A stretch of 40,236 bases of DNA from Bacteroidales bacterium. Lineage in GTDB: Bacteria > Bacteroidota > Bacteroidia > Bacteroidales > VadinHA17. Of the stretch, positions 33,142 to 40,236 are shown piece after piece (positions within the stretch are counted from its first letter, which is position 1; the number at the start of each line of letters is the position of its first letter). The notes under the pieces were generated by a model. That model ran no database searches. It had not been told where the DNA came from and worked only from the letters and a program-made list of their open reading frames with translations. The stretch spans positions 1 through 40,236 of the forward strand of contig JAOZPG010000019.1 of assembly GCA_029932855.1 (NCBI GenBank), read 5' to 3'. Position numbers and translations under genes: made by a program.

Positions 33142-34092
33142 ATGAGTAAGTTAGCGCTTGTTGCCCTTGGGGGGAATGCTTTGTTGAGAGGAGACCAGCT
33201 GGGCACTATTGAGGAGCAGGAGAAAAATACTACTGATACGCTTGAAAATCTTGTTCATCTTATTAAGGATGGATATAATCTTGTGATAACACATGGTAAT
33301 GGGCCCCAGGTGGGAAACATACTAATGAGAAATGATGCTGGCGAAAGTATGTACTCCATAGCTCAGATGCCCCTGGATATTTGTGTTGCAGATTCACAGG
33401 GGGGGATTGGTTATATGATAGAGAGAATGATGCATAATGTTTTACGTAAGCATGGTATTAACAGGGAAATAGTAACCCTGGTTACTGAGGTTGTTGTGGA
33501 GAAGAATGATCCTGCTTTTAAAAATCCGGAAAAACGCATTGGAAAGATATATGACCGTCAGAAGGCTGAAATGCTTGAAAAGGAAAAAGGATGGGTGTTT
33601 AAGGAAGAAGTTAAATCGGATGGAGGCTGGAGAAGGGTTGTTCCTTCTCCAAAACCAATAAGGATAATGAATGAAAAGCTCATAAGGATACTGGCAAATG
33701 AGGGACACATAGTTATTGCTGCAGGTGGAGGAGGCGTTCCGGTATATATTGATAAAAAAAATCGTGTACGACCGGTTGAGGCAGTGATTGATAAGGACCT
33801 GGCTTCCTCCTTGCTTGCAAGCAGGATAGGGGCTAATGAGTTTTATATATTAACGGATGTTTCCTATGTATATATAAATTACAAGAAAGAAAACCAGGAA
33901 ATAAAAGAGTTTCTTGACAGGAAAGATACATTGAAATATCTCAATGAGGGAATGTTCTCTAAAGGGAGCATGGCTCCAAAGATCAGGGCTTCCCTGTTTT
34001 TTATTGAGAATGGTGGTGAGAAAAGCGTAATAACAGAAGCAAAGAAACTGGAGGATAAAAGCTATGGAACAAAAATCACCATGGAATATTAA
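33142..34092 (+). CDS. arcC: Carbamate kinase
   Basis: Carbamate kinase makes ATP from carbamoyl phosphate and ADP, releasing carbamate. The 316-residue protein has the amino-acid-kinase-like fold with MSKLALVALGGNALLRGDQ at the N-terminus, the substrate loop VITHGNGPQVGN, and AGGGGVPVY and DKDLASSLLASRIGANEFYILTDV in the nucleotide half. The C-terminus has GSMAPKIRA. It is followed after 85 bp by an ornithine carbamoyltransferase, giving a two-step route from citrulline to ATP. Arginine deiminase (arcA) is absent nearby, so the supply could be citrulline or another ureido compound. The gene has its own promoter box. Confidence 0.94.
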   Translation: MSKLALVALGGNALLRGDQLGTIEEQEKNTTDTLENLVHLIKDGYNLVITHGNGPQVGNILMRNDAGESMYSIAQMPLDICVADSQGGIGYMIERMMHNVLRKHGINREIVTLVTEVVVEKNDPAFKNPEKRIGKIYDRQKAEMLEKEKGWVFKEEVKSDGGWRRVVPSPKPIRIMNEKLIRILANEGHIVIAAGGGGVPVYIDKKNRVRPVEAVIDKDLASSLLASRIGANEFYILTDVSYVYINYKKENQEIKEFLDRKDTLKYLNEGMFSKGSMAPKIRASLFFIENGGEKSVITEAKKLEDKSYGTKITMEY

Positions 34093-34177
34093 TTGAACAT
34101 ATTAAGTATTAATGCATGTGCAGCTGTGTTTTATTTAAATATTTATAAAAAGACTGAAACAAAAAAATCATAAGGAA

Positions 34178-35176
34178 ATGCCATATAATTTAAAAAACAG
34201 AAGCTTTGTGAAGCTGCTTGATTTTACCCAGGGTGAAATAAAATATTTACTGGAGCTTGCGGCTGAGCTGAAAAAGGCCAAATACGAGGGGACCGAGAAA
34301 GTTGCACTTGCAGGAAAGAATATTGCATTGATATTTGAGAAATCTTCAACCCGTACACGTTGTGCTTTCGAGGTTGCTGCTTACGACCAGGGAGCTAATG
34401 TAACTTACCTTGGGCCCTCGGGATCACAGATAGGGTATAAAGAATCTATGAAAGATACAGCAAGGGTGCTGGGCAGAATGTATGACGGTATCGAGTACAG
34501 GGGTTTTGGCCAGGAACGTGTTGAAGAACTTGCCGGGTATTCCGGTGTGCCTGTATGGAACGGACTCACAGATGAATTTCATCCTACACAAGTACTGGCG
34601 GATATTCTTACAATGACAGAACATAGTAATAAACCATTGGCTGAGATCAGCTATTGTTACCTGGGCGATGCAAGGAATAATATGGCAAATTCATTGTTGG
34701 TGGGAGCCTCATTGCTGGGTATGGATTTCAGGATTGCTGCTCCAAAAAGCGTGCAGCCGGATGAGAAGCTTGTAACACAATGCCGTGATATAGCTAAAGA
34801 CACAGGTGCCGGCATACTTATTACAGATGATCTTAAGCAGGCTGTTACAGGAGCTGATTTCCTTTATACAGATGTATGGGTGTCAATGGGAGAGGCCGAT
34901 GATGTGTGGGAAGAGAGAATAAAATTGCTCAGGCCATACCAGGTAAACTCCGCGCTAATGAAGATGACTGCTAATGAAAATGTTAAGTTTCTTCATTGTC
35001 TGCCTGCCTTTCATAACAGGCAGACCAGGGTTGGGGAAGAGGTGTACCGGAAATTCGGACTTGAAGCTATGGAGGTTACGGAAGAAGTGTTTGAATCAGA
35101 TCAGTCCATAGTTTTCGATCAGGCAGAGAACAGGCTTCATACAATTAAGGCGATTATGGTGGCTACTTTAGGCTAA
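34178..35176 (+). CDS. arcB: Ornithine carbamoyltransferase (catabolic type by context)
   Basis: This 332-residue transferase interconverts ornithine plus carbamoyl phosphate with citrulline. The carbamoyl-phosphate loop STRTR is at residues 57-61, with HPTQ in [21 protein letters not shown] and the ornithine-side HCLPAFH (H273-C274-L275-P276). [10 protein letters not shown] is also seen. No feature of the succinyl-ornithine variant stands out. The neighbour arcC suggests a catabolic direction, but an anabolic argF role is possible because the family is reversible. The ribosome-binding region reads ATAAGGAA just before the ATG. A perfect 9-bp inverted repeat (34998-35006 / 35017-35025) falls on the [10 protein letters not shown] codons. 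Confidence 0.92.
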   Translation: MPYNLKNRSFVKLLDFTQGEIKYLLELAAELKKAKYEGTEKVALAGKNIALIFEKSSTRTRCAFEVAAYDQGANVTYLGPSGSQIGYKESMKDTARVLGRMYDGIEYRGFGQERVEELAGYSGVPVWNGLTDEFHPTQVLADILTMTEHSNKPLAEISYCYLGDARNNMANSLLVGASLLGMDFRIAAPKSVQPDEKLVTQCRDIAKDTGAGILITDDLKQAVTGADFLYTDVWVSMGEADDVWEERIKLLRPYQVNSALMKMTANENVKFLHCLPAFHNRQTRVGEEVYRKFGLEAMEVTEEVFESDQSIVFDQAENRLHTIKAIMVATLG

Positions 35177-35245
35177 ATGAGAACTGTGAGGTAGCTTATT
35201 CAGGCTAATTGTAAACTGTGCGGCAGTCCAGGTACTGACAATAAA

Positions 35246-35725
35246 TCAGAAAAGCCCGGTAACAAAATAGTAGCTCATAATGAAGGATGATATGAGCTTG
35301 ATGCCTATGCCCATCATGAAGCCGATAAGTGAGCCCATTCCTGCCTTAAAAGATTTCTTAAATTCCTTACCCTTCATAGACTCGGCTACAATAGCTCCAA
35401 TAAGGGGACCAAAAATAATCCCTATGGGAGGGAAGAAGAATATGCCAATAATAAGGCCTATTGTGGCTCCCCAGATACCGGCTTTTGATCCGCCCATTTT
35501 TTTTGTGCCCCACACAGGAACAATATAGTCGATAATGCTTACAGTAACAGCAATAAATGCCATAAGTATAAGGAAGCCCTGGCCAAAATCGGCGAATCTG
35601 GTGAAATGCAGTGTCAATAATCCGAAAAAACTAATTGGGGGACCTGGTATAACCGGTAACACACATCCTATAAGTCCTATTATCATAAGTATGACAGCAA
35701 GTCCTAAAAGCAGGTAATCAATCAT
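35246..35725 (-). CDS. DUF456 family membrane protein
   Basis: This 159-residue protein is very hydrophobic, with three or four membrane helices and the Gly-rich pattern of DUF456: LLLGLAVILMIIGLIGCVLPVIPGPPISFFGLL at the N-terminus, then GTKKMGGSKAGIWGATIGLIIGIFFFPPIGIIFGPLIGAIVAE. The function of this family is not known to me. It is the last gene of the minus-strand run starting at feoAB, 12 bp from the PepSY-type gene. It is convergent with the carbamoyltransferase gene, and no terminator hairpin was seen in the 69-bp gap. Confidence 0.8.
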   Translation of the reverse strand: MIDYLLLGLAVILMIIGLIGCVLPVIPGPPISFFGLLTLHFTRFADFGQGFLILMAFIAVTVSIIDYIVPVWGTKKMGGSKAGIWGATIGLIIGIFFFPPIGIIFGPLIGAIVAESMKGKEFKKSFKAGMGSLIGFMMGIGIKLISSFIMSYYFVTGLF

Positions 35726-35737
35726 CAGTATAAATAA

Positions 35738-36289
35738 TTAAAGCATAAAATACAGAATAAAAAGAGGAACAACCAGTCCGGCAATTGTTAGCCAGGCACC
35801 TCTTCCTGTAATTCCATTTTCTCCTTTTAAAATAAATAATCCCGTTACAGCCAGGAGTGCCAGTGCCCCGGCATAAATGTCAGAGAACCATGTCCACCAT
35901 CTTCCCGGGTTATAATGCAGATAGTTAAGGTCATGAAATACAGGTCTTCGCCTGATAGTTTCAATATATCCCGAACCTGTATCCAGGTCAATAAGCATTA
36001 AGCCGCTATCAAGGAATATCTTCAGCATGTTTGGTTTTGGAAAATAGAATTTTTTAAAATTTTTCCTGTCGTCGTATTTGTCAATCAATGACAGTACCCA
36101 GTCTTCATTTAGCTCTTCTTTCTGAAAGTTATCCGTCAGCTTAAATTCACTATTGTTAATAATATAATTAGGGTTCCAGTCGTCAAGATGATTCAGTGCT
36201 ATACCTGAAACTGCATATATGATTGATGCTGCAGCAAAAAAATATCCGAAATCACGATGTAATACCCTGTTGAGTTTTCTCCAGTTCAT
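35738..36289 (-). CDS. PepSY-associated transmembrane protein
   Basis: This 183-residue inner-membrane protein starts with MNWRKLNRVLHRDFGYFFAAASIIYAVSGIALNH, the HRDFGY-containing first helix typical of PepSY-associated TM proteins. An extracytoplasmic domain ends in the conserved HDLNYLHYNPGRWWTWFSDIYAG, followed by two more helices. In Bacteroidota this kind of protein often accompanies iron uptake genes, and here it shares a strand with feoAB, 4 bp from the OB-fold lipoprotein. It might have a redox or iron-handling role, but this is inference. Several membrane-edge His residues (H11, H34, and the H-x6-H pair in HDLNYLH) could bind heme or metal. Confidence 0.8.
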   Translation of the reverse strand: MNWRKLNRVLHRDFGYFFAAASIIYAVSGIALNHLDDWNPNYIINNSEFKLTDNFQKEELNEDWVLSLIDKYDDRKNFKKFYFPKPNMLKIFLDSGLMLIDLDTGSGYIETIRRRPVFHDLNYLHYNPGRWWTWFSDIYAGALALLAVTGLFILKGENGITGRGAWLTIAGLVVPLFILYFML

Positions 36290-36293
36290 GTCC

Positions 36294-36800
36294 TTATTTA
36301 ATTTCTTTCAGTTCGGAGCATTTAATAGCATAGAATGACAAATGATCATTATCACATGCTTTTAGTTCCTTCTTCAAATTATCTATCTGTCTTTTTTCAG
36401 ATTCCAGCTCTTCCCCTGTCAGCTTCGACGAGCCAATATTATTCTCCATTTGTGCTATATATTCTTCATCTACTTTCAATTCTTCTATCAAAATACCCCT
36501 GATAGCTATATCGCTTCCCTCAAGCTCAGGCTTAAAACTGCTCATTTTATCATCGGGAATAATCTTTATCCTGTCCTCAGGTGATTCCCCGAATACGAAT
36601 AACTTTCTTCCTCCATGCTTACAAACATGGTCAACCGTGCCTTCAATGCTTAGGGATTTGCCAATATATGATTCAGTATCAATAAGTATGTCATGTATGC
36701 TTACCTGAATGTTTTCAGTGCTCTCTGCCTGCTGAGGGCTTTGGTTCTTACACGAGAATATCAGTACTGTCAGGCCAAGGAAAATTAAAATATTTTTCAT
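36294..36800 (-). CDS. Hypothetical OB-fold lipoprotein
   Basis: The 168-residue protein has a lipoprotein signal (MKNILIFLGLTVLIFSC, Cys17). It has an OB-fold-like domain of the tRNA_anti-like type (about residues 32-110: SIHDILIDTESYIGKSLSIEGTVDHVCKHGGRKLFVFGE...ELEGSDIAIRGILIEELKV). A helical C-terminal tail (SEKRQIDNLKKELKACDN) follows. The Cys-Lys-His-Gly-Gly stretch (CKHGG) inside the OB domain could be a metal or redox site. It lies 4 bp from the PepSY-type gene and 41 bp after the FeoB-associated gene, so it probably belongs to the iron operon. No specific function can be given. Confidence 0.65.
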   Translation of the reverse strand: MKNILIFLGLTVLIFSCKNQSPQQAESTENIQVSIHDILIDTESYIGKSLSIEGTVDHVCKHGGRKLFVFGESPEDRIKIIPDDKMSSFKPELEGSDIAIRGILIEELKVDEEYIAQMENNIGSSKLTGEELESEKRQIDNLKKELKACDNDHLSFYAIKCSELKEIK

Positions 36801-36841
36801 GATAATTATTTTTTTAAGGAATAAAAACTTAGGATTTATAT

Positions 36842-37012
36842 TTATAAGCGCTTCAAAGATAAGTAAGCCCGCTTATCTTTAATTTTTGTCTTACACCCGG
36901 CAGAACATGAGCTGCATACATCTTCCTGTCCGTGTATAAAAAAATATACTATTTTATATACGGTATACACGACTGATGAAATAAGTATTATTACTACTGC
37001 TGCCTGCTGCAT
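36842..37012 (-). CDS. FeoB-associated cysteine-rich membrane protein (56 aa)
   Basis: On the minus strand a 56-residue frame runs from the ATG at 37012 to TAA at 36844-36842. One membrane helix (QQAAVVIILISSVVYTVYKIVYFF) is followed by a cytoplasmic cysteine cluster (CSSCSAGC at residues 33-40) and a Lys/Arg-rich tail. This is the pattern of the FeoB-associated small Cys-rich proteins (FeoB_associated family). It starts 10 bp after the feoAB stop, which fits co-translation. The family is thought to help FeoB, perhaps through an iron-sulfur or metal site, but that is not proven. Confidence 0.85.
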   Translation of the reverse strand: MQQAAVVIILISSVVYTVYKIVYFFIHGQEDVCSSCSAGCKTKIKDKRAYLSLKRL

Positions 37013-37022
37013 ATTATTGTTT

Positions 37023-39440
37023 TTAAAAACCTAAAAATTTACCTCCCTGGTAAACGATAAATGACATTATCCATGCAAGGGAGGTAGTATAAAAAACAGT
37101 GAATAATGCCCATTTCCAGCTTCCCGATTCCTTACGTATAGTTGCAATTACGGCAACGCAGGGGAAATAAAGGAGGATGAAGATCAGGTAGGATAATCCC
37201 ACAAGAGGTGAAAATACTTTTTGTCCTTTTTTCGGGCCTGAAGTATATCTTTCCGTCTGCAGGTTTTGGATAAGGCTTTCTGAGCTCTTGTGTGCTGCCT
37301 CACTACCATGGTAAAGTACACCCATAGTACTTACCACCACTTCCTTTGCAGTAATTCCTGTAAGCAGGCTGATGCTCATCTTCCAGTCGAAACCAAGAGG
37401 CTTTAACAGGGGTTCGACAAAATGTCCTATCTGCCCTATATAGGATTTTTCAAGTGAACGGGCAGCAAGTTCGGTTTGCGATATATTCTTCTCCGCCTGC
37501 ATGTTATTAGTTTCTGTATTACGGGGGTAATAACCCAGGCCCCAAATCAGCACGGAAGCAATTAGAATTACTCCCCCCATTTTTTTCAGGTATTGCTCCC
37601 CCTTATTCCACATATGTTCAAGGCTTGACCTCAGTGTTGGCACCCTGTAAGGAGGGAGCTCCATAACGAAGGGTATCTCATCTGATTTGAAAATGGTCTT
37701 TTTAAATAATATCGCAATGAATGCTGCAACCATTATTCCAAGTCCGTACAATACAAACAATATTAGCCCGGGATGGTCCGGAAAGAAGGCTCCTATAATA
37801 AGTATATAGACCGGTAGCCTGGCACTGCACGACATAAACGGATTAATAAGAATTGTAAGCAGGCGGTTATTCCGGTTTTTGATAATCCTTGTTGACATGA
37901 TTGCAGGTACATTACATCCAAAACCCATTACCAGGGGTATAAATGACCTCCCGTGTAATCCTATCTTATGCATTATCCTGTCCATAATAAATGCTGCCCT
38001 GGCCATGTATCCCGTATCTTCCATCAAGGAGATAAAGAAGAACAGAATAAGTATGTTGGGAAGGAAAACGATTACACTTCCAACACCGCCTACAATGCCG
38101 TCAACTATCAGGTCTGTGAAGGGTCCGGGAGTAAGGTGTGTGCTTAGGAAGCCTGAAAAGATGCTTACCAGGGAATCGAGCCATTGCATAGGATACCTGC
38201 CAATTTCAAATGTTGAAAAAAAGCTTGCAAAGAGTATGAACATCAATATTGGAAGTCCGAACAGTTTATGAGTAAAAATTTCATCTATCAATTCTGAAAC
38301 TTGTATCCTTTCTTCAGGATTTTTCTTATAGGTTTCTTTCAGGGCACCTGCAATAAAACCGTAGCGTGCATCCGTTATTATATTTCCGGGATCTTCCCCG
38401 ACAATGGATGTGAGCCTGTGTATTTCTTTTTTTGAGATGGTCTCAATATCACTGAAATTATCCAGAACGGAGAGTGAGAAAGTTGCTGCTTTATCTTTTT
38501 CAAGCAGCTTAATGGCATAATATCTTGATGAGAACTTATCAGTATATGTCCTGTTTTTCCTTATATGATCCTGTATGGCATTAATAGACTTTTCAGTTTC
38601 TGTCCCGTAATTTATATGAATATGCCTTAGTGATTCATCCCTGTCCTCATAAACATCTATCACTCTGTTGAGCAGCTGTTTGATCCCTTTGCCTCTGGAT
38701 GCTACCGTGGGTACAAAGGGAGTTCCCATCATCCGGCCCAGGGATTCATGGTCGAAGTTATCTCCTGATTTTTCCAGTTCGTCGTGCATATTCAGAGCTA
38801 TGATCACCCTTATATCCATATCTATCAGCTGTGTGCTCAGGTAGAGATTGCGCTCAAGGCTGGTTGAATCAACCACATTAATAACTATATCCGGCATTTC
38901 ACCCAGAATATATTTCCTGACATATAGTTCATCGGGAGTATAATCGGTTAATGAATAGCTGCCAGGCAGATCGGTGAGTTGTATCTGATAGTCCTTGTAT
39001 TTAAAAACTGTATTTTTTGAATCTATGGTTACCCCGCTGTAGTTGCCAACGTGCTCATGTGAATGAGAGGCCTGGTTGTATAAGGTTGTTTTTCCAGAAT
39101 TGGGGTTCCCTACAAGTGCTACATGAATAGTTTTGTGTCTATGTTTGGGTCTGTTCCGAATTGGCTCGTTGGATAAAGAACCATTGCCACTTACTGAAAG
39201 GCCATTACCGGCATCAGTAGCAGGGATTACTTCTATAAGGCTGGCTTCACTTCTCCTGAGGCTGATATTGTAGTTCATTATCCTATATTCAATAGGATCT
39301 TTCAGGGGGGCATTTTTTATGACAATTACCATTTGTCCTCTTACGAATCCCATTTCCAGGATTCTTTTCCTGAACGCACCTCTTCCTCTTACTTTTGTAA
39401 TATAAGCTCTGTCTTTATTTTTTAATTCGGCCAGATTCAT
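37023..39440 (-). CDS. feoB: Ferrous iron transporter FeoB with fused N-terminal FeoA domain
   Basis: This 805-residue inner-membrane protein imports Fe(II). A FeoA-like SH3 domain (about residues 1-73, MNLAELKNKDRAYITKVRG...RRSEASLIEV) is joined by a Ser/Asn/Gly-rich linker (75-100) to the FeoB G-domain. G1 is GNPNSGKT (111-118) and G3 is DLPG (157-160), with NMHDE (G4). A helical GDI domain and FeoB core helices with MGFGCNVPAIMSTR and SCSARLPVYILIIGAFF follow. The C-terminal helices close the protein. FeoA-FeoB fusions are common in Bacteroidota. It has a good promoter (39463-39492) and starts a run with the FeoB-associated protein, an OB-fold lipoprotein, a PepSY-type protein and DUF456. 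Confidence 0.95.
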   Translation of the reverse strand: MNLAELKNKDRAYITKVRGRGAFRKRILEMGFVRGQMVIVIKNAPLKDPIEYRIMNYNISLRRSEASLIEVIPATDAGNGLSVSGNGSLSNEPIRNRPKHRHKTIHVALVGNPNSGKTTLYNQASHSHEHVGNYSGVTIDSKNTVFKYKDYQIQLTDLPGSYSLTDYTPDELYVRKYILGEMPDIVINVVDSTSLERNLYLSTQLIDMDIRVIIALNMHDELEKSGDNFDHESLGRMMGTPFVPTVASRGKGIKQLLNRVIDVYEDRDESLRHIHINYGTETEKSINAIQDHIRKNRTYTDKFSSRYYAIKLLEKDKAATFSLSVLDNFSDIETISKKEIHRLTSIVGEDPGNIITDARYGFIAGALKETYKKNPEERIQVSELIDEIFTHKLFGLPILMFILFASFFSTFEIGRYPMQWLDSLVSIFSGFLSTHLTPGPFTDLIVDGIVGGVGSVIVFLPNILILFFFISLMEDTGYMARAAFIMDRIMHKIGLHGRSFIPLVMGFGCNVPAIMSTRIIKNRNNRLLTILINPFMSCSARLPVYILIIGAFFPDHPGLILFVLYGLGIMVAAFIAILFKKTIFKSDEIPFVMELPPYRVPTLRSSLEHMWNKGEQYLKKMGGVILIASVLIWGLGYYPRNTETNNMQAEKNISQTELAARSLEKSYIGQIGHFVEPLLKPLGFDWKMSISLLTGITAKEVVVSTMGVLYHGSEAAHKSSESLIQNLQTERYTSGPKKGQKVFSPLVGLSYLIFILLYFPCVAVIATIRKESGSWKWALFTVFYTTSLAWIMSFIVYQGGKFLGF

Positions 39441-39462
39441 AAAAGCCTCTGTTTCAGGGCAA

Positions 39463-39492
39463 CAAAATTACTATTTTCATATTTCTTAGCAA
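39463..39492 (-). promoter_or_regulatory. Promoter of the feoAB operon
   Basis: On the minus strand TTG (39490-39492) precedes TAATTTTG (39463-39470) by 19 bp, matching the Bacteroidota consensus. The -7 box lies 22 bp from the ATG, leaving a very short leader. No Fur-box-like palindrome was recognised. Confidence 0.7.
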
Positions 39493-39520
39493 TACCCAAT
39501 AATAGGTATATTAATACGAA

Positions 39521-39551
39521 ACCACCCTGGGCATTATTGCTGCAGGGTGGT
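39521..39551 (-). terminator. Candidate terminator after the PUR-family gene
   Basis: A 9-bp inverted repeat ACCACCCTG (39521-39529) / CAGGGTGGT (39543-39551) with a 13-nt loop lies 30 bp past the stop of the PUR gene and upstream of feoAB. The following minus-strand tract (TTCGTATTAAT) is only moderately T-rich. Confidence 0.55.
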
Positions 39552-39580
39552 AATAAGGCTTGTCTTGTTATTTGAATATG

Positions 39581-40012
39581 CTATTCTTCGGTCTTTTCTC
39601 CAAGATCATCAAATTCAACATTTGTATATTCTCCGCTGGTATTTAGTTCTTTGTTTTTCTCTTCCTGTTTTGCCTGCTCATCTTTAGTCGCAGCCTGTAC
39701 GGGTTTCTCATCAGGATCAAGTATTACCGGGTTAGCCTTTTTAATATACCTGATCACATCTTCCAGTCCTTCAGTAAACTTCTCAAAATCTTCTTTGTAC
39801 AGGAAAATTTTATGTTTCTCAAAGTATGGTTTTCCATCATGGCTGAATCTCTTTTTGCTCTCTGTCAGTGTCAGGTAGTAATCATTTCTCCTGGTGGCCT
39901 TTACATCAAAGAAGTAAGTTCGCTTTCCTGCCCTTACCACATTAGAATAAATGTCCTGACGATCATAGTTCTCATTTCCCTCTTTTTTCTCTGTTAAGTC
40001 TTCCATGTTCAT
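39581..40012 (-). CDS. PUR-family nucleic-acid-binding protein (DUF3276, BpuR-like)
   Basis: This 143-residue protein has one PUR domain (residues about 19-92): DIYSNVVRAGKRTYFFDVKATRRNDYYLTLTESKKRFSHDGK, then KHKIFLYKEDFEKFTEGLEDVIRYI. This matches the Bacteroidota and Spirochaete PUR proteins (DUF3276), which bind single-stranded DNA or RNA. The C-terminal 45 residues are acidic, Lys/Glu/Gln-rich and probably disordered. The first Met (MNMEDL) and Met3 are both possible starts. The known homologue BpuR regulates gene expression in Borrelia, so a post-transcriptional or DNA-binding role is plausible. It stands alone, upstream of the repeat-rich right end of the window. Confidence 0.88.
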   Translation of the reverse strand: MNMEDLTEKKEGNENYDRQDIYSNVVRAGKRTYFFDVKATRRNDYYLTLTESKKRFSHDGKPYFEKHKIFLYKEDFEKFTEGLEDVIRYIKKANPVILDPDEKPVQAATKDEQAKQEEKNKELNTSGEYTNVEFDDLGEKTEE

Positions 40013-40088
40013 TATTGTTAATTGTTAGGATCCATTAATTGAGGATAAAATTAAAAAATATATTTTAGATTGTATCCAAATTAAGCGA

Positions 40089-40108
40089 ACATGAGTATTA
40101 ACTCATGT
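40089..40108. repeat. Perfect hairpin next to the 53-bp repeats
   Basis: ACATGAGT (40089-40096) and ACTCATGT (40101-40108) form a perfect 8-bp stem with a 4-nt ATTA loop. It borders the left edge of the 53-bp tandem repeat and shares its CATGAG word. Confidence 0.7.
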
Positions 40109-40122
40109 GAGAGCGAACCGAG

Positions 40123-40236
40123 GAACGGAGTGACGAGCTCATGAGCAACACAAAGTTGCGAATAACCTGCTCATAGAACGAAGTGACGAGCTCATGAGCA
40201 ACACAAAGTTGCGAATAACCTGCTCATAGAACGAAG
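40123..40236. repeat. 53-bp tandem direct repeat running off the window
   Basis: Two full copies (40123-40175 and 40176-40228) differ at a single base (GAACGGAG versus GAACGAAG). A third copy starts at 40229 and is cut by the window edge. Each unit contains a 10-bp palindrome GCTCATGAGC and a hairpin GCAAC-ACAAA-GTTGC. The GAGCTCATGAGC core is related to GAGCTTACGAGC in the cysD-cysN gap. No coding frame is apparent. Total copy number is unknown. Confidence 0.9.

Noticed and set aside
34998-35025. GTCTGCCTG/CAGGCAGAC inverted repeat in arcB as another inserted palindromic element
   Set aside because: It falls on HCLPAFH, a conserved active-site motif of the family, so the protein is not lengthened. 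Codon choice explains it.
36856-36880. AAAGATAAG/CTTATCTTT hairpin as terminator of the FeoB-associated gene
   Set aside because: It lies inside the coding sequence, before the stop codon, and no T-tract follows.

Overview
The window looks like a chromosomal segment of a Bacteroidota bacterium, probably an anaerobic Bacteroidales-type organism, though I cannot fix the genus. The signs are TAnnTTTG-type -7 promoter boxes, a SusC/SusD pair, type IX secretion (T9SS) C-terminal sorting domains, the bamD-rpoZ-coaBC-DUF4835-recN housekeeping cluster, a FeoA-FeoB fusion with its small cysteine-rich partner, and a PUR/DUF3276 protein.

Layout. 1-1093: a probable IS21-like element end, two AT-rich orphan membrane-protein genes and a minus-strand tRNA-Pro(GGG). 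1269-3616: trxB convergent with an alpha-oxoamine synthase gene, separated by a bidirectional terminator. 3675-3820: a 36-bp tandem repeat array in the divergent promoter region before bamD. 3897-8958: bamD, rpoZ, coaBC, a DUF4835 (PorD-like) gene and recN in one direction. 9061-14604: fabI, an Omp85-type barrel (minus), hutI and bifunctional ftcD (late histidine degradation). 14605-15238: a long non-coding leader. 15239-27007: SusC, SusD, a lipoprotein and two arylsulfotransferase-fold secreted proteins, followed by cysD and cysN (ATP sulfurylase). 27020-29167: a 7TM-HD cyclic-di-AMP phosphodiesterase-like protein. 29185-32941 (minus): LolA-like protein, FtsK translocase and a lipoprotein. 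33142-35176: carbamate kinase and ornithine carbamoyltransferase. 35246-39440 (minus): a probable feoAB operon with the 56-residue FeoB-associated protein, an OB-fold lipoprotein, a PepSY-type membrane protein and a DUF456 protein. 39581-40012 (minus): a PUR-family nucleic-acid-binding protein, with a 53-bp tandem repeat running off the right edge.

How the genes work together. The most distinctive locus is 15239-27007. An outer-membrane import pair and two predicted T9SS-exported arylsulfotransferase-fold proteins lie directly upstream of the two ATP sulfurylase subunits, which suggests handling of sulfated organic compounds. CysDN has its own promoter-like box, so the link is positional. Nucleotide-level oddities worth checking are the 36-bp and 53-bp tandem repeats, a GAGCTYAYGAGC element shared between the cysD-cysN gap and the window end, and GGCAGGCAGG-type palindromes found inside recN, inside the FtsK linker and in the susC leader.
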